Positions 22,481-34,265 of a stretch of 64,000 bases of DNA are shown in pieces. The stretch covers positions 54,935,676 to 54,999,675 of the forward strand of contig CM049311.1 in the NCBI GenBank assembly GCA_026874595.1. Direction: 5' to 3'. Both the position numbers and the translations under genes were made by a program. The notes under the pieces are model-generated. The model had not been told where the DNA came from and searched no databases. It was given only the letters and a program-made list of their open reading frames with translations. The DNA comes from Sipunculus nudus (Eukaryota > Annelida > Sipuncula > Golfingiida > Sipunculidae). Each line of letters opens with the position of its first letter. Within the stretch, counting starts at the first letter, position 1.

Positions 22481-23180
22481 TCAATGGTATCTGTGCCCTT
22501 ATACGGTGTCCGGGATAAGGGCACAGGTTTTGTTCATTTCTGTTTAGAATCATACGCATCATAGATCATAGATCATACGTATGTTTTAGATTCTTCCCAA
22601 TGAATAGCACAGGTATGATACCTTCCTGTATGGTACTGTAACTGTTAAACCTCCGCTCCACTGTTAATACATGTTCTCCTAAACCATGCCCTTCCAATAC
22701 TTACGATCGCATTGAAAAGAAACCATTACAAGTGTCATCCATCAATATATATTTATATAGAATAGAATCTAATTTGGTTACAATTTAAACTACCAAGTAC
22801 GTTTCCATGCAAGAAAATTTGAAAGCAACATAAGGCATAATATAAAAAGGCAACTAATGACTCAGTCATCATATAATTGTAACAAAAATATGAAAATAAA
22901 ATCAATGAATACATAAAAAAATCAATGAATACCAAATAATGTTATTCAGCTGTATACGCCGTAATTGCTAATGTTGTATAATAATTGGAACTGTTGCACA
23001 TGCCTTGCTGTTCTTTCTCCTTTTAACATGACTAAATTATTAATATTTGGTCTTCCATTTTTGTAGAAAAATCCATCACAATATTTCAGGTGGATCAGCA
23101 TAACGGATTGATTTTCTGTCTATTAGAAATTTCATATAATTATTGTTGTGATTATTATTGTGTTTATATATTGATCCAGA
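22480..23180. other. No recognisable gene
   Basis: AT-rich spacer between the direct and inverted copies of the 650-bp repeat. It holds a short direct repeat (ATCATAGATCATAGATCATAC near 22558) and nothing that looks coding. Confidence 0.5.
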
Positions 23181-23620
23181 GAGGGCTCTTATGATTATTA
23201 AATCCAATAACGCATTCAGGCTCAGGAATATAACTATTTATAGTAATAGGGAAGTATCACAATGAAAATCATGTACATCTCGACAGGAACATGGGACATC
23301 ATATTCATCTTATATACAAAGGGTACTATAGCATGGACGGGTCATTCACTGCATGTGTATATGGCCAAATATTCATAATTTTATCAAAAGTATCTGTCAA
23401 AGTGTCAAGAACTAATGACTAATGTATTCATGCACTAATAAATTCAGAAATATCAACATCAATCAGCATGTAAACAATTAAGCGATCTGAAAGCATTTAC
23501 AAACCCTACCCCCTTATCAAGGCTACCTGTCCGTGGGTGCATGCGTAATGACGCGGTTGTCTTTAAATGGCTTAAAAGGACGGTGTATCCCAAAATAATT
23601 CATAATAATCATTTGACTGG
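23180..23620 (-). repeat. About 650-bp dispersed repeat, copy 3 (inverted)
   Basis: Read in reverse complement, 23620-23180 gives GACAACCGCGTCATTACGCA, CGGACAGGTAGCCTTGATAA, then TGATAAAATTATGAATATTT and GTCCCATGTTCCTGTC. These match copy 2 (22228-22300) and copy 1 (21800-21960) in order. Together with copies 1 and 2 it forms a large inverted repeat with a spacer of about 0.7-1.2 kb, flanked on both outer sides by the 330-bp satellite in the same orientation. Confidence 0.65.
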
Positions 23621-23639
23621 ATATATTTGGTGATCTTAG

Positions 23640-24235
23640 ATACCTGAGATACCCGAGCTATTGTATCAAATTTTCCATTATTCTGTGGACTTATTCTGAG
23701 CCCCATAGCTCGAAGGAAATGAGTGAAGGAGACCTAATTTCAGGCTTTCATAGAGATTTTTTATGGACCTCCCAGCCTGCCAGCATGTCACGTAAGAAGA
23801 TCCAAGTTCCAATGATTAAGATTTGTTCCCTCTTAACAGATGACCGCATCTTTCAAGAACTCAACAATAATGAAAAAAATGCGTAAAATTTAAAAATACA
23901 GGTGGCGCCACCTTTCTACAGAAACTGACGAAAATGGTGATCAATGCATTAGATGTTAAGATACTTGAGCTTTTGTATCAAATTTTTCATTATTCTGGGG
24001 GGGGGGGGGGGGAGGGGGGTACTCTGAGCGCCATAGCTCGGAGGATTAGGGTAACAGTGACCTTATTTCAGGTTTCCAAGAAGATTTTCATGGACCTCCC
24101 AGGATGTCAAGTTACAAGATTCCAAGTCCAGCAGTTACGATTTGTGCCTGGTTAACAGAGACACACGGACAGACGGCTGGACAAAGAGTGATCGCTAAAG
24201 CTTAGATGACTTTCAGTTAGCTGAGCTAGAAACGA
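23640..24235 (+). repeat. 330-bp tandem satellite, locus 3, with terminal tail
   Basis: One unit starts near 23722 (GGAGACCTAATTTCAGG) and a second near 24052 (CAGTGACCTTATTTCAGG). The period is again about 330 bp. A G16 tract at 23997-24012 sits at the fixed position before TACTCTGAGCGCC. The end, TGCCTGGTTAACAGAGACAC followed by ACGGACAGACGGCTGGAC and TTTCAGTTAGCTGAGCT, matches the tail of locus 1. Confidence 0.85.
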
Positions 24236-24239
24236 TGCT

Positions 24240-26080
24240 CTTTATTTGTAAAATATATTTGTCATTTTGCATTGGGAGAAAAAAACAAAATTGGGTCACA
24301 TTTGACTCTTGTTTCAACTCAAAAGTCAATAAAGTAGATAAGAAGGAGACAGGGTTGTCTAGAAAGAGTGAAATTATCAGGGAGTAACAAGTGAATACTG
24401 CGGTAGGAATCATTCATAGTTCCAGTTTAACATGTCTGAATTTAGAGTAGGATAGAAGACATGCACAAACTGTTGGTGTCACGGATAGGATCCAGCCTTA
24501 TCTAGATCATCTCCGGACTTAGGTTCTTTTCATATTGGACTTAGAATAAGATCAATTCGGTCGAAAAATCGAGTTATAGGATTATAAAAAAGGGGATTTA
24601 ATGGACCAAACAAGCATTACCCGCCTTCTCATATCAGCATGGATATTTCAGCAAATAAACAAGCCAGAATGATACTTAATACTAGTTTATTAATACTGTA
24701 CACAAATTTTAAATAGAATGGTAAAGATCTCCGGCACAGCCAACGTCCCACAGTACTCAGAACCAAGATATCATTCCCCTCGACTGGTAAAAAGGTGAAG
24801 CAACTCCTGAAAAAAAGAAACATGATAATATTCCCAAAAGTATCAGGCACGTTTAACCCTTAGAACATTGCCAGCTCCTAGCACATTGCCAGCCTTTTCT
24901 CCCTGGAAGGATTTTAAAAACTTTATAGCTCTAATACTTTACTTAACCACTCCAATATATACTGGGTGAATACAACCCTAGGGAATTTTCTGGTCTCAAC
25001 ATTACACAGGAAGAAACACCAGGCGAAAACCCCCTCCTAATATAGGACATATGTATATATTTTGACAAATGAGGGAAAGTCTACTCGATTAATGGGCTCT
25101 TACCCCTTTGAATATAATATAACTTTATCCAGTTATTTAGATAATAAGAATCACGATAGGTAAAGGATATGAGGCTGCGTTTTATGAGGTTTTGCTGAAT
25201 TGGTTAGGGACTCACTAGGTTTACCACTGGCCCTGTGTTGTATGGTGTCCTCTACCATGCCCTCCAATGGACCTCCACAGGATCCACCCTTCGGGGTTGC
25301 CGGTGAACCGCTGATAGCCACACCCTTCTTGGCACGTTTGTCCTCAGGAAAACTAGGCAGCCACAACCAGGCACTTGTGCATACCAGCAAATAGATCTCA
25401 AATGAGAACTTCTGAATATATTAGTATATTGTCCCACGTTTATAAGTGTCCATGCACACTATACTTGGTGCTTGAGAAATAAAACTCAAGGCAGGTCGCT
25501 GGTTACCCCATACATCATATTAACAAGCCATCAGGCCTAAATTGTAAATGTTCATTCTGCCATGCAGGTATCAAGCGCGTCCCTCCACGTCCCTCCTCTT
25601 ACCAACTGACTTTCCCAGCAGTGGCCAGGGTGCCTTGGCAAGACCACCCAAAACAGCAAAACCTGAATCTCAAGTTAAAAATACAACCTCTGAAATCTAC
25701 AGCCTAAAATAGCTCCACACTGAATGGTCTTACAGGACTAATAAAGGTGATACAGATGACTGGGCAAGGAATCCACATGCTGAATAGACCCGCTCAAACC
25801 AAAATAACTGTACAAGGGAAGCCCCATACTAAGCTGTATGAACCCTGGCAAGTACAACTGAACCATACATACTGGTGCCAGAGTAATTTATTGAATGCAC
25901 TTCCAATTATTTACAATGCAGCAGTAAACCTATGTCACAAACTTTTATAGATTTATCTAATCATACAAAATTTTGTGACAGTTGGTTTTACTTTTTTTAT
26001 AAGCTTACATGGATTTGTGGTGGTATATGACGCTAGACATGTTTTTTCCAGAGTATTTGCAAAGCATTTGAAAACAGTTG
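24240..26080. other. Unclassified insertion between duplication units; GC-richer part at 25150-25960
   Basis: This stretch separates unit 1 from unit 2. The part 25150-25460 is locally GC-rich, and short frames of 60-80 codons are open on both strands, but I see no reverse transcriptase, transposase, integrase or cellular domain. The stretch 24840-24900 repeats ACATTGCCAGC words (AGAACATTGCCAGCTCCTAG, then CACATTGCCAGCC). A mobile element is plausible but unsupported. Confidence 0.35.
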
Positions 26081-29000
26081 TTCATATAAACTTTATTTAG
26101 TGTAGGATTTCCCTTTCGTAGTTCAACTTTATATGCGTAGCTTTGTAACATACCGCAGGCTGATCAGGTTTTAAGAGCATACACATGCTGAGGATACTGT
26201 TCTACATATAAGTGGTATCTCTTTGATTCCCACTTATACCTAGTTCGTTTATTTGATCTTTATGGGCAGCCTTCCATGATTGAATACCAATTGGATATTT
26301 GTGGAAAAAACGCAAAGAGACCATGCTAGCTGAAAAAAACCCTGGCAAAATCCAACTCCATAGTACTTCTGCATCTTTTATTCCCTTATATATGTCGTGA
26401 AGAAGATAATGACAACAGCGTCAAAACCACGACATGACAAATCATGACAGGCTTCATTCTTCTGGCTTGAAGAGCGTCTTGTTAATGGAACAAGTCAAAT
26501 GTTTGGCTTTCGTTTTCGTTTATATACCTCTCAATGAATCTGTAACTCACGTTTTTATCCAGCAATGTTGGAGAATGCTTGGCGGCATCCTATTATCTTT
26601 ATCTTTATGACATTTTTCTTGGGCATTAACTTCCCTGTATGTTCAAAAAGGGGTCCTACTTTCAACATGCATTCAACGCGATGTTGTCAAGAGCTCAGCG
26701 ATATTAGAAAGGACACACAAGCCCTCGTCGTTCAAATATATCTTGTCACGTATTAAACTTTGTCTCAACCAATAAAATATTAAAGGCAATATTTCACCGT
26801 TGATATATCATATATAATTCTGGTCCCGATTTCATTTTTTTCTTGCATATTCACACAGGAAACGAAGGAAGACTTTTGTTTCAAAGAGGTCATAAGACTA
26901 TAATTCTGTAAGAATGAATTTAAATATTAACAATCAAGAACAAGAATTTTGACATTTACAAGTCTACAAAGCATTACACTATTACCGTACAACCCTACAA
27001 TGATAAGGGGCTACTGGGTTTTCCTTCTATAAGACTGCGCCATTGGTCAAAGGTAAGACTAAGTTACTAGGTCACACTGTTGAAACGACACCGTTGTGTG
27101 CATTCTAAAAGCTCGATATCATCCTCAGTATAAATGTGAATGCAATAGAATTTTGCATTCTTCAAAAGTAACGGGCCAGTTGATCACAGAACGCGAGTAA
27201 CATGTAAATCATACATAAATATGCTTATATTTTATTAGGTGTTGTTACTGTGTCCTTGAAAGTTGGTTAAGCTATTTCCAGGATGATATATAAAAGCGTC
27301 AGAGCAGTTAATGTTATATTTGTGACCGGTTACTGAAGTCACCAAGCTGAGTCTACACAGTGATGTTTTAAATGTTACACCTGCGGGGTGTTTTATTATA
27401 AACGCGTAAACCGTGAAGAACCGGCGCTGATAAAAAAGCAAACCGAGTCCCGGGACTTGAGTAGTTACGTCACCAGGAGACTGGAGCTAAACCTGCTCTC
27501 GGTGACACCTGGGATACAATAATTCAATTTTGGTGGGAACGCATAATATATCGCATTAAAAATGAAGTCGCACACCACCAGCAACATCTGTTCAAATATT
27601 ACATATCGTCCATTGGAGACAACCCTGTTCTGTGTCGCGAGATTTAGCCTTACTATGGTACTTAATATTCTCGGCACCTATATGAAAATTCTCGATTATT
27701 GTATTCACAGGCATGTGTAACTTGTTTATACAACCAACCCTCCAGGTACGATCAACTTTCAAGGTGCTGCATCGAAGGTATCCATGAATTTTCCTGTAGT
27801 ATAAAAAGTAGGCATCCTGAATATATAAAAGACCCGAGGGAACACGGCTAGTCCAACAGAAAATAACCAGACAAAAAACAAGCCATGATCGGCAACGAGC
27901 AAACCAAGTCATTAAATGGCATTACCTATCATGAATCAAATTACAATAAGTAATTGTAGTATTTACACTGCCTGAGCGTCAAATAGATCCATGGCATAAA
28001 CCTTGAGTGATTTTTCATCTCAAGTGTCAAAAGACTTAAACTGCCAGTACTTTAATTATACCGATAACTTTCAGTACTTATGTTAATTTTAGCTATAAAC
28101 TATATATTCAAATAAATTTAAGCCCGAAATAAATAACCTGTAACTGCCTATAAAATATGATATAAAAGGAGAAGAATACTCTTTTTGAAATATATGTGTA
28201 GAATATGGTAGATTTGTCCTAGTTTGCTTGTTGAAATGTGAGTAGTATTGACAGTCATATGACATGAATCCAAATGATTATAAGTTTGTTGAATGACTCT
28301 TAACCATTAATAATCTATAAAAAGATATCTTGATGCCAACTCTTTGTCAGACTTTGTAGCTGGCGGATCCTAGGATCCCACGGTATATCCAATAGGTCAT
28401 CTGGCAGACCTGTGGCTAGCACTACTAAGTGTTTACATTAAGGGCCCCACTTATAGAGATGAGCAGTGCTCAAGCTCTGCAGACCTGCTACTGAAAGAAC
28501 GTTTTATGATTTGTAGACGATATGAGGACTTAATATTATCATCAGAAGTCTTGTACACAAAATCTCAAACATTCTGATGGACATACAAACACACATACTC
28601 CGTTCTCCCTTATGAGAAGGTAACGCTATTGGTTGACATGTGATAAATCAAGGGTTTGTATAGTCCCTTATGTTTAAAATGTCAGCACTTAATTAAAAAA
28701 AACTTGTTTAATATTATATACACAACTCAGTTTCTTAAGCCCATATTACTCAAGTTTATTTCGATCAACACATAACGAAAACATGTCGGATACACAGTAA
28801 GGTCAACCTTTAATAACGTAAAATTATAAAAAAAAGTATTTGTCATATTAATATACCTCACTTAAATGTGAACAGCTAACCGACAATGAGCGGCATCAAT
28901 ACAATTGTGTCTAACGTAATGGAACACACCTTTAACGTGCATGCAATGCATAATTATTTCAATATATATGCACATTAAACTTTGTACATAAAAAGGGGAT

Positions 29001-30353
29001 TGCCCAGGACTGTCCCTGGAGCCTCGGAATAAATAAATTCTCCCTTCATTTGTCAGGTATGTTATCCACTCTCAACGTTTATAATGTTTATATTACAAGT
29101 CAACCCTCACCCCCTTACAATTCCAGAATTGTATAAACAAAAAGATGACCCTTGTTTAAGCGTTCCCTAATATTGTTTTAGTCAGTGACATGAATTTGCA
29201 AGTGTATTTATATAATGTTGAGATTTGTTAACGTGATTAGATAACGTATAACTAAACTGACACAGTGTACTGATCGTGTCAATAGTTTTTGTACACCTTT
29301 CACAAGGGTACACGTTCGGACCTTGAGTAGAAAGAAAAAATAAATGTATATACTAACAAAATACAAGTCAGCTTAAAATAAAAGTATGGAAACATCAATT
29401 TCAGAGAAGTACGTGATTGTCCATTCTGCATTTCCCCATCATTTACACCAAACGGGAGACAATTGATTAGTTAATATATATTATTTTATAAAATGAGGTT
29501 CTTGTTCAGACGTTCTAAATAAGATCGACTGAAACAGACACATATCTGATACAATCTGTTTAATCAAGTTACGAAACCTTCGCGCATACAGAGACAAACA
29601 TTAATAACTAAACAAATTTTGGTGAGGATCGATTAAAAATACCGTCTATTGATTCAGGGTGTAAATATAGGACCAGAGAATAACAAATAAAATATGCAAT
29701 GAATATATATCGATTCATCCTTTGACCAAGCAGTCAAGGGGGTAGCGCCATATCGGCCCTCAGACATCACGACCAGATTACTGGCTGTCTGAGTGCCTGC
29801 ACATCCAGGTTTGAAGAACATATTATTAGGCCCCATGAGGATGCAAATATTTTCGTCATTTTTGACAACGCCTTCTTGTCTTCACAGGTACACTGTTAAT
29901 TGACATGAACTAAACTAATCGTGAGCATATTTGTATACTTTCAAACAACACCAAACAAGAGCGAGGAAAGTGCCGTTTTAACTCAGTATATTGGTAAATC
30001 TTTTCCATGTTTGTTGAATTTCGGGGGGGGGGGGGGGGACGAAACTGGCCCTGACAGTCTTAGTGAAACTGCTCTTTTTATTTGTTTAAGGCAAGGTCTG
30101 CTGATAAATTTTAAAGTTGACATAATGTTACATTAACAGTTTCAACAAAAAACAAACAAAAAAAAACAAGCAAGATTCCTCGTAAACCAAGATTAAGAAT
30201 GCTTGTACCTGTTTTGCTGCCGAGGGAACATATAACCGCTATTTCTCATAATTCAAAACTCGGATTTATCACAAGTTAACTTCAAAAGTATCCATTGTCT
30301 ACACATACCTGAATAAAATAGTTCAGCAAAGACAGAGAAAGAGAGACAGATAG

Positions 30354-30396
<43 letters not shown>

Positions 30397-30480
30397 ATCC
30401 CAGTAATCATTAGTATAGCACTGCCGAAATATTTTAACCATTTCACATTGCCTTCATTGATCTGTTGAAGACCTCCTGAT
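26080..30480. repeat. Segmental duplication unit 2, left part (matches unit 3 and part of unit 1)
   Basis: 26100-27480 aligns with 45360-47270 and 28110-29640 with 47430-50120. Examples are TATATACCTCTCAATGAATC (26521) with 46073, CTATAAGACTGC (27029) with 46967, GGGATACAATAATTCAATTT (27511) with 47280, and CACACATACTCCGTT (28589) with 49456. Its right part, 29650-30480, aligns with unit 1 at 11790-12380. The block has no confident gene. A G15 tract at about 30023-30037 and a (GA)n at 30357-30394 are private to it. Confidence 0.8.
30357..30394. repeat. (GA)n microsatellite
   Basis: About 18 GA units, preceded by degenerate GACAGAGAAAGAGAGACAGA. The short minus-strand frame with Leu/Ser repeats is an artefact. 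Confidence 0.95.
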
Positions 30481-30836
30481 AGCCAAAATGTGGGGAGCTC
30501 TCCAGGAGACAGAACGTTAATATAAATTCCTATTCAAGGTTACTTATACTGTTCCCAGAATATATGCACAGCAATCTAATATCTATTTAACATTGCAAGC
30601 AATTTGAAACCAGGCTGCATATTTGCATATCGTTTTAAGGTAGCACTCTTGGAAAATACCCTTCATTTAATTTTTTTTCAAAAGTTATATCCCTTGTAGG
30701 TCCTATAAGGTATATGTAATATTAAATCCGGTATACATTATACATATATATATATTATACGATAGGCAATGACAATATCAACACTACATAAGCCAGACGG
30801 GCAGACGGTTCTCACATTCCACGTTCAGGAACCTGG

Positions 30837-31560
30837 AAAAAAACCTGGAAAAGACAATAGGAGACTTTCATCCTAGAGACCTATCAGTTTATTGAACGTG
30901 AACTTAAAAATATTAAGCAAAGTTATGGCAGAGAGATTAAAAAAATGTTTACCGATACTGATAGATGAAGACCAAAGTGCTTTTGTGAAAGGAAGGAGGA
31001 TTTCTGATACAAACTGCCTTATCAGAGATTTTTTTAGATTTTTGTTGCCTGGAAGAGAAAATGGTTATTATTTTCGCAATAGATTTTGCAGCAGCTTTTG
31101 ATAGTATTGATCATGTATTTCTATTCACTGCTGTAAAGAAATTTGGTTTTGAGAGTACATTATTACGGTGGATTAATGTATAGCAAAATAACTTGGAAAG
31201 CTGTGTAATGAACAACGGGTCCAGCACTGGGTACTTTAATTTGGAACCAGGAACAAGACAAGGAGATCCCTGGCCCCATATCTTTTTATATTGGTGATTG
31301 AAATATTAGCAATAATGATTCGCCACTCTAGTAAAGTAAAAGGTATAAGTATAAACCGTTCTAAAATAAAGCAATGCATGTATGCCGGCGACACAACCTT
31401 TTTTCTAAGGGACCCACAATCTATGAAAGAGGCTAGATTAATTTTGAAACAATTTGAGAAGATTTCATCTATCGAAATAAATTACAACAAATGTTAAGCT
31501 GCCTTGCTTGGTACTTGGTACAAATTACAAGAATTGGTATGTTTCCAATATAGCCTCACC
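30837..31560 (+). pseudogene. L1/Tx1-type LINE reverse transcriptase remnant
   Basis: The plus-strand translation gives [20 protein letters not shown], then [19 protein letters not shown], then after a frame change [15 protein letters not shown] (motif A, near 31080), PGTRQGDP (motif B, near 31255), then after another change YLFILVIEIL. YAGD takes the place of the catalytic YADD near 31380, followed by an LKQFEKISSIEINYNKC end of palm. The NVDLKILSK...EDQ.GFVKGR wording is characteristic of L1-clade and Tx1 elements. In-frame stops, two or more frameshifts and the loss of one catalytic aspartate show that it is dead. It lies at the point where unit 2 continues from SD-a to SD-b. Unit 1 carries a different LINE at its equivalent point. 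Confidence 0.88.
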
Positions 31561-31639
31561 CCGTAGGAAAGTTTTTCTTTCGATCGCTCGACGATTGCAT
31601 ACATCTAGTTTATATTGGGACCGAGGCTAATTAGAAAGA

Positions 31640-32205
31640 CTAGGCACATTCAAAACAAGTTCCACTGGAACACTCCCAAACATTTTTATGGGACTAAGCG
31701 GCCCTAAACCAGGTTCCCTGAAATCTCTTATTGGTTTCATTGTAGCTTTTTTCCGCATCATAAAACATTTGTAACTGAATACATAAGAGCCACCTTCATT
31801 AACGCGACACATAATTTGTTTAACTGCCGTGTTCCTAATGAGTTCAAGATTAATTTCATGTGGACCTGAAAATACTAAGGATTCCCCGGGAGGCTGTGAC
31901 AGGTAAACGGGTTAGAATTACCATTGCTCTCGATCTATACAGCTTCGCCTGGCCGCTTTATTAGATATTGAACTAAATGTCTTTAGTCGGGCTGATACCA
32001 ATTTTTTCCTCTCCATTGTCATCAAACCATCAATGCCATGGTCCTTTGAACATTTAAATTTGAGGTTGCTGACATTTTTGCCGATCAGCTGCAGGATGCT
32101 TGCTTTATCAATATGAAGCTTCACGTGTTTTAGATTTGTCAGGATCAATTTTGAAATTTGAACACCTATTGGCACATTATATTTTCATGTAGTGTCTTGT
32201 AACTG
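31640..32205 (-). pseudogene. Coding remnant of an unknown protein, copy in duplication unit 2
   Basis: On the minus strand an 85-codon frame (31918-32175) begins VPIGVQISKLILTNLKHVKL and continues HIDKASILQLIGKNVSNLKF then KCSKDHGIDGLMTM. After a broken stretch the reading resumes with PVYLSQPPGESLVFSGPHE and, from 31812 down, GGSYVFSYKCFMMRKKATM then GPLSPIKMFG. The unit 1 copy at 13750-14340 has the same order with conservative changes (I/V, L/W, K/R, H/Y). The alternating Leu/Ile spacing resembles leucine-rich repeats. Function unknown. No splice sites could be fixed. Confidence 0.45.
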
Positions 32206-32660
32206 GTTACGCTCTTAAGCCCTTTACGACAGAAAAAGATCACTCGCGACCTAAAAATCGTACGTAGAATAATCCTGACCACTGAATAGACGTCGTAGCT
32301 TGTCCTTAGCAGACGTAAGTACTTACCAGTGGAACGCGTGAGGTTCGCATTTCTATTGCCTTTCACAGTTGAGATACGACCAGTTTACGATCGCCTGTAA
32401 CACTTTTTTCGGGGTCGTTGCACGAGCAATCACTAGGTGGCTTGCGAGTTGTCGCATTCATTGCAGAGGGTCATGCCCGCGGGTAGTCGGGTAGTCGTAA
32501 CTGATCGCGTCAGACTTTTGAACATGTTCAACGTCCAAAAACGCTTCCGTGCGATCAACCCACTTGCATTAGGTCACACTGACAGGAGAACGACTGTTGT
32601 ACACAGGCGCGCGATTGACGCGTGAGTTGGCACGACTAAAATGTTGCATTTGATCCGATG
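32206..32660. mobile_element. CGA/TCG-rich short interspersed element (MITE-like), copy 2
   Basis: TTAAGCCCTTTACGACAG, CACTCGCGACCTAAAAATCG, GACGTCGTAGCTTG and TTTACGATCGCCTGTAACAC follow the order of the unit 1 copy at 14337-14630. A further CG-rich part extends to about 32660. There is no open frame of note. Confidence 0.4.
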
Positions 32661-32679
32661 GAAGTCGCACGTGTGCGAG

Positions 32680-32860
32680 TGATGCATTCACGTGACGTCA
32701 CGGCTATTCCAGGGCAGGGAATACTGTGGTTGCCTTTATATTGGCGGGGCTGAATTTTCGCGGTTTTTATATTTTTAAAAGTTTCACGGGGTTCCTTTTT
32801 CGCGCTCTATCATTGGTCTAGTAGTATATTTCATTATCAAAATTAGTTTCATTTACCGGT
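32680..32860. promoter_or_regulatory. Promoter-like patch with overlapping E-box and CRE
   Basis: CACGTGACGTCACG at 32689-32702 combines CACGTG with the full CRE palindrome TGACGTCA (32693-32700). TATTGGCGGGG near 32738 is E2F-like, and TTCGCGGTTT and TTTTTCGCGCTC follow. CpG density is above that of the surroundings. Repeated CGCGG words are also known from dispersed repeats in molluscs, so the patch may be repeat-derived. Confidence 0.25.
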
Positions 32861-34240
32861 GATTTCACTATTATCTAGGTCTCCTATTTCTCTGTCCGGA
32901 TATCGCATGTTCGAACATTCACAGACGGCTGAGCCGACGCCTGCGGGAGGCATTGACCCCGCTGGCTGTAATTAGTTCAGGGCCGAGGCTCATTAAAAAC
33001 AACTCAAATGTTATTAAGGTGTGTCGAGAAACCAACCTGTAACTACAAAACGGTATATTAAGTTTGTTTAGGGAAACTGTCTTGATAAGGGTATCTTACT
33101 CCTGTTAATTAAAAGTCGAGTCGTAATCACCTGCTCAGCCAACAAGGGACGCCTGTAGGTAGCCCCCTTGTTTCAGTATCAAAGGCAGGGATGTGCCCAG
33201 AATAATTTGAATGCCATTTATATATGTTGCTAATTACTTCCATATAGGTGGAAGAAGGAACCGTATTCAGTTTCTCACAGTTAAAATCTGCAAAACATAA
33301 TATTCCACTGTTTTAAGGCACTTTGGCCCCAAAATGAACTGCGACCTTTCAAATATATTCAAAACTCACGTCATCACTAGCCAATCATACATCGTTTTGC
33401 GCGTCATGATTTCACAGAATTAGTCTTTTATACAATTACAAGGTGGCGCAACCCTAGCGGCTATGTTCACTACTTTAGTGGCAAATTTTATTCATTAACA
33501 TGACTAAATACGAGTACCTTCTACTCAATATTCATTTTTAAGCGGCACTGGATGTCATCTAACTTGGCGCACATACACGTAAATTTTAAATATTACTGCC
33601 CAGCGGGCATTGACACTTTCCAGTCATGTGCCGGGGGAAAGGAATAACTGCCGGGCGCGTCCGCCGGAGTTAGCACGCACCTGCAAAGGGTCCCGGTTTT
33701 TTGCATCAAAGCCAACCGATATTATTTAAAATGGGCCCAGCATTCTCCCTGAATCATTTATCGTATATGCTCCAGGCTCGATGGACAACCACTACGTAGC
33801 TGAAGATAAATATCAACTGTCGCAAACTATCGGCAGCTTCTGAAATTAATGATTATGGTCTGGTATATGTGCATTCAAAACTGCGCGGTTTCATTTTCGC
33901 GGTCAGGGAGCGACCGCGAATATCGCGAATTTGAAACCACCGCAAATAAGAAGACAACCACAGTAGCCTCACGGCAACCATGTGATGCGCCGGACGTATG
34001 CCGGTTAACCCACTACGCTGTAGAAAAAAGTTCTTAAGTATACCGCTGGTCAGTTAGAGATTCGTGCATATAATTGGTTATTTTAACTTGTTTTATAAAC
34101 ATAAGCATACACTTCAAAGGTCAGAGTATTATTAATTTAGTTGTTGACAAGTCTTGATGAACGAAAATATAAACATAAGCACGTGTAGGAGTTGAGCGAT
34201 ATTGGAAGGAGTTGTCAGTTGACAACACGGTCTGTTCATG
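32860..34240. other. No recognisable gene; CGCGG-rich repeat-like segment at 33870-33970
   Basis: The stretch is of mixed composition. Around 33875-33965 it reads TGCGCGGTTTCATTTTCGCG, AGCGACCGCGAATATCGCGA, then AACCACCGCAAATAAGAAG. This style recurs at 32750-32820 and I recall it from molluscan repeats. A GC-rich patch at about 33600-33700 contains GCCGGGCGCGTCCGCCGGAG. No frame or RNA gene is supported. Confidence 0.4.
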
Positions 34241-34265
34241 GTAATGTGCGAGGGAGATTGACAAA

